NCBI RefSeq assembly: GCF_012277275.1
Contig: NZ_CP051155.1
Location: 2,728,001 to 2,792,000, forward strand
Length of the DNA: 64,000 nt
Reading direction: 5' to 3'
Source: Gephyromycinifex aptenodytis
GTDB lineage: Bacteria; Actinomycetota; Actinomycetes; Actinomycetales; Dermatophilaceae
The notes below the pieces were generated by a model that saw only the letters and a program-made list of their open reading frames with translations, did no database searches and was not told the origin of the DNA. Below are positions 59,230-64,000 of this stretch, piece by piece; position 1 is the stretch's first letter, and each line of letters opens with the position of its first letter. The position numbers and the translations under genes were made by a program.

Positions 59230-62154
59230 GTGGCGAACCCCACCTCATCTGGCGGGGCAACGCAGGAGAGCGCGACGAATCCGCTGCTCTCGGGGAAGGA
59301 AGATGGACTGAGCGTGGCAGCAAGCGAACTGAAGCGGCTTGTCATCGTAGAGTCGCCAGCCAAGGCCAAGACCATTGCGGGTTACCTCGGTGCCGGTTAC
59401 GAGGTGGAAGCCTCCGTCGGGCATATCCGCGACCTACCCAACCCCAGCGAATTGCCCGCCGACATGAAGAAGGGCCCGTACGGGCGTTTCGCTGTCGATG
59501 TGGACAACGGGTTCGACCCCTACTACGTCGTCGACGCCGACAAACGCAAGAAAGTCACCGAGCTCAAACGCCTGCTCAAAGACGCCGACGAACTCTTCCT
59601 GGCCACCGATGAGGACCGCGAGGGCGAGGCCATCGCGTGGCACCTGCTCGAGGTGCTCAAGCCCAAGGTGCCGGTACACCGCATGGTCTTCCACGAGATC
59701 ACCAAGGAGGCGATCCAGCGGGCGGTCGGTCAGACTCGCGAGCTGGACGTGCACCTGGTCGACGCCCAAGAGACCCGGCGCATCCTGGACCGCTTGTACG
59801 GCTACGAGGTCTCCCCGGTGCTATGGCGCAAGGTGCGCCAAGGCCTGTCCGCAGGCCGGGTGCAGTCCGTGGCCACCCGGCTGGTCGTGGAGCGCGAACG
59901 GGAACGGATGGCGTTCCGGGTCGCTTCGTACTGGGACGTGACGGGCCGCTTCGATGCCGCTGGTGAGGCTTTCTCGGCCCGCCTGGCAGCTTTGGACGGT
60001 GCCCGGGTCGCCACTGGCCGTGACTTCGGCGATGACGGCCTGCTGAAGAACTCCTCCCTGGTCCACCTCGATGAGCAGGGCGCCACGGCGTTGGCCGAGG
60101 CAGCACAAGGTGCGGTTGCCAGCGTCACCGATGTGGCTGAGAAGCCCTACAGTCGCCGTCCTTCGGCGCCGTTCACCACCTCCACGTTGCAGCAGGAAGC
60201 CGGCCGCAAGCTGCGTCTGTCCAGCCGCAACGCGATGCGAGTCGCGCAGCGCCTGTACGAAAACGGCTACATCACCTACATGCGTACCGACTCCACCACG
60301 CTGAGCGATTCTGCCCTCACGGCCGCTCGCAGCCAGGCGCGTGACATGTACGGCGAGGAGTACGTGCCCGCCACCCCGCGCCGTTATGAGAAAAAGGTCA
60401 AGAACGCCCAAGAGGCGCACGAGGCGATCCGCCCGGCCGGTGACCGCTTCCGCACGCCGGCCCAGGTAGCGGGCGAACTGCGCGGTGAAGACTTCGCGCT
60501 GTACGAACTCATCTGGAAGCGCACCCTGGCCTCCCAGATGGCTGACGCCAAGGGTTCGACGGCCACCGTCAAACTCAGCGTGCCCACCTTGGGTGCCCAG
60601 ATCGGCGGCAAAGCGACGCAGACGGCAGAGTTCTCCGCCAGCGGCACGGTCATCACCTTCCGCGGGTTCCTGGCCGCCTACGAGGAGGGCCGCGACGAGG
60701 AGCAGTCCGCTGTCGCTGCCGTGCGCGAGCAGGATCGGCGACTGCCGCAGCTCACCCGCGGCAACGACCTCAACGTCACCTCGGCGCAGGCTGACGGGCA
60801 CGAGACGGCCCCGCCGGCCCGGTACACCGAAGCAACCTTGATCAAGGCGATGGAAGAGCTCGGCATCGGGCGACCCTCGACCTACGCCGCCACCGTCGCC
60901 ACGATCCAAGACCGCGGCTATGTGGGACAGCGGGGAACCGCGTTGGTGCCGACCTGGCTGGCTTTCGCTGTGACCCGGTTGCTGGAGGAGCACTTCCCCA
61001 AGCTGGTGGACTACGAGTTCACTGCCTCGATGGAGGAAGACCTCGACGAGATCGCCCGCGGTGACCAGAAGCGTTCGGAGTGGCTGCGCCGCTTCTACTT
61101 CGGTGATGAGGCGAACTCGGCCGAAGGCCTGCGCAACCTGGTCGATCACCTCGGTGAGATCGACGCCCGCGCCATCTCCACGATCGACATCGGCGGCGGA
61201 ATGGTCGTTCGGGTGGGGCGCTACGGCCCCTACGTCGAGGAAGTCGTGCCCGCTGGCGTCGACCCGGCCACCGGTGAGGTTGCGCCGGAGACGGTGGTCG
61301 GCGACGAGCCTGCCACGCCTCGACGGGCGACGATCTCCGATGAGATCGCACCCGATGAGATGACACCGGAGAAGGCCCGCGAGCTGTTGGAGACGGCCTC
61401 GGACGACGGCCGATCCCTGGGCCAGCACCCCGAGACCGGCCGCGAGATCATCGCCAAGGCAGGACGTTACGGCCCCTACGTCACCGAGGTGCTCAGCGAC
61501 GAAGAAGCCGCGCTGAAGGGCAAGAACAAGATCAAGCCCAAGACGGCCAGCCTCTTCAGCGACATGGAGCTGTCCTCCATCGAACTCGACACGGCGGTGA
61601 AACTGCTCAGCCTGCCCCGCACCGTCGGACAGGACGCCGAGGGCATCCCGATCACCGCGCAGAACGGGCGGTATGGCCCGTACCTGAAAAAGGGCACCGA
61701 CTCCCGCTCGTTGACGAGTGAGGCGCAGATCTTCGACATCACCCTCGAGGAAGCGCTGGCGATCTACGCCCAGCCCAAGCAACGCGGCCGGGCAGCTGCC
61801 AAGCCGCCGCTGGCAGAGCTGGGGGAGGACCCGGTGAGCGGTCGCCCGGTAGTGGTCAAGGACGGCAGGTTCGGCCCGTACGTCACCGATGGGGAGACGA
61901 ACGCGACCCTGCGCCGCGACGACGACCCGGAGACGATCACCGCGGCTCGCGGCTTCGAACTGCTGGCCGAGAAGCGAGCCAAAGGCCCGACCACGCGCCG
62001 CAAGAGCACGGCCAAGAAGAGCACCGCGAAGAAGAGCACAGCCAAGAAGAGCACCGCGAAGAAGAGCACCACCAAGAAGAGCACTGCCACCAAGAGTGCG
62101 GGAACCAAGACGGCTGGCGCCAAGAAGAGCACTGCGACCACCACGGTTGAGTGA
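59230..62154 (+). CDS. topA: DNA topoisomerase I
   Basis: A type IA topoisomerase of 974 residues that relaxes negative supercoils. After a Ser/Thr-rich leader comes the Toprim domain (KRLVIVESPAKAKT; FLATDEDREGEAIAWH), the catalytic tyrosine in ITYMRTDST, and RPSTYAATV. Four actinobacterial C-terminal repeats follow, each with GRYGPYV-type motifs. They are followed by a Lys-rich tail. No zinc fingers are present, as is usual in this phylum. GTG 59230 has GAGG nine bases upstream; a start at GTG 59314 would give a shorter N-terminus closer to Streptomyces TopA. A strong terminator follows. Confidence 0.97.
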   Translation: MANPTSSGGATQESATNPLLSGKEDGLSVAASELKRLVIVESPAKAKTIAGYLGAGYEVEASVGHIRDLPNPSELPADMKKGPYGRFAVDVDNGFDPYYVVDADKRKKVTELKRLLKDADELFLATDEDREGEAIAWHLLEVLKPKVPVHRMVFHEITKEAIQRAVGQTRELDVHLVDAQETRRILDRLYGYEVSPVLWRKVRQGLSAGRVQSVATRLVVERERERMAFRVASYWDVTGRFDAAGEAFSARLAALDGARVATGRDFGDDGLLKNSSLVHLDEQGATALAEAAQGAVASVTDVAEKPYSRRPSAPFTTSTLQQEAGRKLRLSSRNAMRVAQRLYENGYITYMRTDSTTLSDSALTAARSQARDMYGEEYVPATPRRYEKKVKNAQEAHEAIRPAGDRFRTPAQVAGELRGEDFALYELIWKRTLASQMADAKGSTATVKLSVPTLGAQIGGKATQTAEFSASGTVITFRGFLAAYEEGRDEEQSAVAAVREQDRRLPQLTRGNDLNVTSAQADGHETAPPARYTEATLIKAMEELGIGRPSTYAATVATIQDRGYVGQRGTALVPTWLAFAVTRLLEEHFPKLVDYEFTASMEEDLDEIARGDQKRSEWLRRFYFGDEANSAEGLRNLVDHLGEIDARAISTIDIGGGMVVRVGRYGPYVEEVVPAGVDPATGEVAPETVVGDEPATPRRATISDEIAPDEMTPEKARELLETASDDGRSLGQHPETGREIIAKAGRYGPYVTEVLSDEEAALKGKNKIKPKTASLFSDMELSSIELDTAVKLLSLPRTVGQDAEGIPITAQNGRYGPYLKKGTDSRSLTSEAQIFDITLEEALAIYAQPKQRGRAAAKPPLAELGEDPVSGRPVVVKDGRFGPYVTDGETNATLRRDDDPETITAARGFELLAEKRAKGPTTRRKSTAKKSTAKKSTAKKSTAKKSTTKKSTATKSAGTKTAGAKKSTATTTVE
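61999..62150 (+). repeat. Lysine-rich KSTAK repeat array at the end of topA
   Basis: A 15-bp unit AAGAAGAGCACNGCN encoding KKSTA occurs about six times with small changes (also KKSTT, TKSAG, AKKSTA). The basic tail of actinobacterial TopA supports processivity and DNA binding. Copy number could vary by slippage while staying in frame. Confidence 0.9.
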
Positions 62155-62158
62155 ACCC

Positions 62159-62195
62159 GGTTCAGCGCCGCAGCGGACAGCTGCGGCGCTGAACC
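62159..62195 (+). terminator. Terminator of topA
   Basis: A perfect 16-bp stem (62159-62174 with 62180-62195) with a GGACA loop starts five bases after the topA stop codon. Confidence 0.85.
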
Positions 62196-62257
62196 GCGCG
62201 CAGGCAGTTGCCGCGGTTGCAGCGCCAGTGGCCCGTCCCGACTGGGAAGATGCGGCC

Positions 62258-62953
62258 ATGACGATCTCATGCAGCGGTCTGTACCGGTACCCGGTCAAAG
62301 CCGTAGGCGGCGAGGCGCTGCGCAGCGTCGCCGTCACCGCCCGCGGGCTCGAAGGCGATCGCGCCTGGGCCGTGCACGAGGCAGACGGTCGGTTGGCAAC
62401 CGGAAAGAACGGACGCCGGTTTCGGCGCCGCGACGCCTTGTTCGAATTGCGTGCCAGCACCCGCGGCGATGAGGTGCATGTCGTGGGCCCCGGTGACAGC
62501 TCCTATCTGGCCGGAGGCCCCGAAACCGATACGGCGCTCAGCGCTCTGCTGGGGGCGCCGGTGGGGTTGCGCCGCGAAGAGGACGGCAGCCACTTCGACG
62601 ACAGCCCGGTCAGTCTCGTGGGCAGCGCATCGCTGCGCGCCGCCGCGCAGCTGCTCGGCCAAGACGAACCGCTGGCCCCCACCCGGATACGGGCCAACCT
62701 CGTCCTGGACACCGTGGAGCCTTACGCGGAGGAGGGTTGGCTCGGCCGCCGCCTCGGCTTGGGTTCGGCGGTGTTCGTGGCCACAGAACCCATCGTGCGC
62801 TGCCGCATGGTCGACATCGCCCAGGTGGGGCTGCCCGCCCAGGCCGGGCTGTTGCGAGCGCTGGGCCAGCACCGCCAAACCTGCCTGGCGATCTACCTGC
62901 GGGTTCAACGGCCTGGCCACGTGCAGGTCGGCGACCAGTTACGGCTGCTGTAG
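62258..62953 (+). CDS. MOSC-domain protein
   Basis: A 231-residue protein with the MOSC N-terminal beta-barrel start (GLYRYPVKAVGGEAL, residues 7-21, and GLEGDRAWAV) and a MOSC domain (RANLVLDT; C-terminal IYLRVQRPGHVQVGDQL). MOSC proteins carry molybdenum cofactor or sulfur. The cysteine in IVRCRMVDIAQ near residue 187 is in the position of the conserved MOSC cysteine. Nearby genes give no hint of a molybdenum pathway. No ribosome-binding site is evident before the ATG at 62258. Confidence 0.88.
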   Translation: MTISCSGLYRYPVKAVGGEALRSVAVTARGLEGDRAWAVHEADGRLATGKNGRRFRRRDALFELRASTRGDEVHVVGPGDSSYLAGGPETDTALSALLGAPVGLRREEDGSHFDDSPVSLVGSASLRAAAQLLGQDEPLAPTRIRANLVLDTVEPYAEEGWLGRRLGLGSAVFVATEPIVRCRMVDIAQVGLPAQAGLLRALGQHRQTCLAIYLRVQRPGHVQVGDQLRLL

Positions 62954-63025
62954 GTGCGCGTGCCACTGAGGGGTCGGTGAATCACCGCTGCTACCAACGC
63001 AGCCCTAATCAGTACGTCTGACTTG

Positions 63026-63052
63026 CTCAAGGCGGGGGAGGCCGGTGCCGAT
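63026..63052 (+). promoter_or_regulatory. FliA (sigma-28)-like promoter
   Basis: CTCA at 63026-63029 and GCCGAT at 63047-63052, spaced by 17 bases, match the flagellar sigma factor pattern described for motile actinobacteria (CTCA-N15-17-GCCGAA/T). It lies 58 bases before the YjfB-like gene, so the element fits the motility class of its target. Pattern match only. Confidence 0.55.
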
Positions 63053-63109
63053 CAGAAGCCTGGATGAAAGGGCCGTCAGGCCACCGAACAACCACGAAGG
63101 TATTCAGAC

Positions 63110-63301
63110 ATGGACGTCGCTGCACTCGCGCAAACTATTCTCAGCAGCCGGACCGCCGCCGCCTATCAGGACGCGCAGGTCTCCCTGCTGAAGAAGTCGA
63201 TGGACACCCAACAGGCGGCCGCCTCCAAACTGATCGAGAGCATGTCCCTGCCGCTGGCCAGCGAAGGACCGCTGGGTACTCAGGTGAACACCTACGCCTG
63301 A
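63110..63301 (+). CDS. YjfB-family putative motility protein
   Basis: A 63-residue helical protein: MDVAALAQTILSSR, then LLKKSMDTQQAAASKLIESM and a C-terminal PLGTQVNTYA. The wording, length and the K-x-x-MDTQ core match the YjfB family of small putative motility proteins found with flagellar genes in Bacillus and others. GAAGG lies nine bases before the ATG, and a FliA-like promoter lies upstream. It is the only motility-linked gene in the window, so it may belong to a scattered flagellar regulon. The function is not known. Confidence 0.8.
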   Translation: MDVAALAQTILSSRTAAAYQDAQVSLLKKSMDTQQAAASKLIESMSLPLASEGPLGTQVNTYA

Positions 63302-63316
63302 TCACGTGGACTGCCG

Positions 63317-63322
63317 TAGCGT
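63317..63322 (+). promoter_or_regulatory. -10 hexamer for leaderless RibD-like gene
   Basis: TAGCGT is six bases before GTG 63329; no ribosome-binding site. Confidence 0.55.
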
Positions 63323-63328
63323 GGCGGG

Positions 63329-64000
63329 GTGAACCTCGAACTTGAGTCCGCTGGTATCCCTGCTTGGTACGCCCCGCTGGTCGAGGCGGGTTCACCGCTG
63401 ACGATCGCGCAGCTTGGGCAGAGCCTGGATGGGTTCATCGCTTCACGTACCGGGGACGCCTGTTACGTCACCGGCCCTCAAGACCGCTGCCATCTGCATC
63501 AGCTTCGTTCGCTGGTGGACGCGGTCGTGGTGGGTGGCGCCACCGTCACGATGGATAACTCACGCCTGACTGTGCGGGCCGTCCAGGGTCGCCACCCGGT
63601 GCGGGTCGTCCTGGACCCTCGCGGCAGGATCCCCGCGGACTCGCACGTGCTCACCGACCCGATCGCTCCTACCCTTTGGATCGTCGGTTCCCGCGCCCCC
63701 GAGCCGGGCCCGTTGGCCGCCCACGTGGATGTGGTGCGGCTTCCGGTCCGTGACGTTCTGCCGCCGCAACTGGTCCTGGAGGCATTGCACAGCCGGGGTT
63801 TGCAGCGCGTTCTCGTTGAGGGTGGAGGCCGGCTGGTGTCCGCGTTCGTCTCGGCCAGGCTCATCGATCGGCTTTACGTCACCACGGCCCCGCTGCTCAT
63901 CGGCGACGGGGTGCCGGGCCTGCGGTTCACCGGAGCCGACGCGCTCGCCGATGCCTTGCGCGGGCCCTCACGGCGCTTGATGCTCGGCGATGACGTCTGC
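63329..64000 (+). CDS. RibD C-terminal / dihydrofolate reductase-like protein, 3' end outside window
   Basis: The first 224 codons of a gene cut by the window end. The fold is that of the RibD reductase domain: LGQSLDGFIAS near residue 30, VDAVVVGGATV, the NADPH-binding PVRVVLDPRGRIP and LVEGGGRLVSAFVSARLIDRL. Such proteins reduce pteridine or ribosylaminopyrimidine substrates with NADPH. There is no deaminase domain before it, so it is a stand-alone reductase. Its substrate cannot be told from this fragment, and no riboflavin genes are in view. Confidence 0.88.
   Translation, partial: MNLELESAGIPAWYAPLVEAGSPLTIAQLGQSLDGFIASRTGDACYVTGPQDRCHLHQLRSLVDAVVVGGATVTMDNSRLTVRAVQGRHPVRVVLDPRGRIPADSHVLTDPIAPTLWIVGSRAPEPGPLAAHVDVVRLPVRDVLPPQLVLEALHSRGLQRVLVEGGGRLVSAFVSARLIDRLYVTTAPLLIGDGVPGLRFTGADALADALRGPSRRLMLGDDVC

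Noticed and set aside
61999-62150. Regular repeats resembling a CRISPR-like array
   Set aside because: They are in-frame 15-bp codon repeats without spacers inside topA.
59821-62460. An 879-codon open frame on the minus strand opposite topA
   Set aside because: It is antisense to a certain gene, has no ribosome-binding site and reads as Arg/Gly/Leu-rich low-complexity sequence. Long antisense frames are expected at this G+C.

Overview
The window is high-GC (roughly two thirds G+C by eye) chromosomal DNA of an actinobacterium. I base this on WhiB, an MtrA-independent LytTR system, MarP, the Ssd/Tad cluster, a 6C small RNA, a Crp close to that of Mycobacterium tuberculosis, and ATGA/GTGA gene overlaps. 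From memory, gene order follows the M. tuberculosis segment Rv3646c-Rv3721c (topA, Rv3649 helicase, tad genes, ssd with 6C RNA, acs, marP, nth, crp, the ArsA pair, whiB4, ponA2, and further away asd/ask, recR, dnaX). A one-piece PurL, an animal-type double-domain phosphofructokinase and a YjfB-type motility protein behind a FliA-like promoter point to a motile member of the Micrococcales, perhaps a Dermatophilaceae relative. That placement is inference only.

Layout. 1-11.1 kb: end of a sugar-kinase gene, tRNA-Ser, SRP RNA, dnaX, an acyltransferase, recR with its DUF5063 partner, an ABC exporter, and the aspartate pathway pair lysC-asd with an internal beta-subunit start. 11-24 kb: tRNA-Pro, metallophosphoesterase, bifunctional PBP, WhiB, two ArsA-type ATPases, RidA, Nudix and beta-lactamase-fold enzymes, Crp, and the overlapping set nth-CoA pyrophosphatase-marP. 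24-37 kb: central metabolism (glycerophosphodiester phosphodiesterase, PFK, enoyl-CoA hydratase, SppA peptidase, acetyl-CoA synthetase, PurL). 37-45.7 kb: secreted subtilase, ActP/DUF485 acetate permease, and a second permease in one operon with a LytTR regulator and LytS-type kinase, divergent from a degenerate Fic protein. 45.7-54.4 kb: non-coding stretch ending in the 6C RNA, then ssd and the Tad pilus genes, meeting head-on a ParA-like ATPase and a DEAD/DEAH helicase. 54.5-64 kb: STAS antagonist, SigF/SigB-type sigma factor, GAF-ANTAR protein, AIM24 protein, methyltransferase, topA, MOSC protein, YjfB-like protein and a truncated RibD-type reductase.

Many genes begin 6-7 nt behind a TANNNT hexamer and lack a Shine-Dalgarno sequence, so leaderless transcription appears common here. 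I use that pattern to choose several starts. No insertion sequence, prophage, CRISPR array or plasmid feature is visible; the window reads as core chromosome. No clearly new multi-gene system stands out. The strongest leads are the folded non-coding region and 6C RNA beside the Tad locus, the FliA-like promoter with yjfB, the animal-like PFK, and P-loop or active-site substitutions in the Fic, ParA, ArsA and Ssd homologues.
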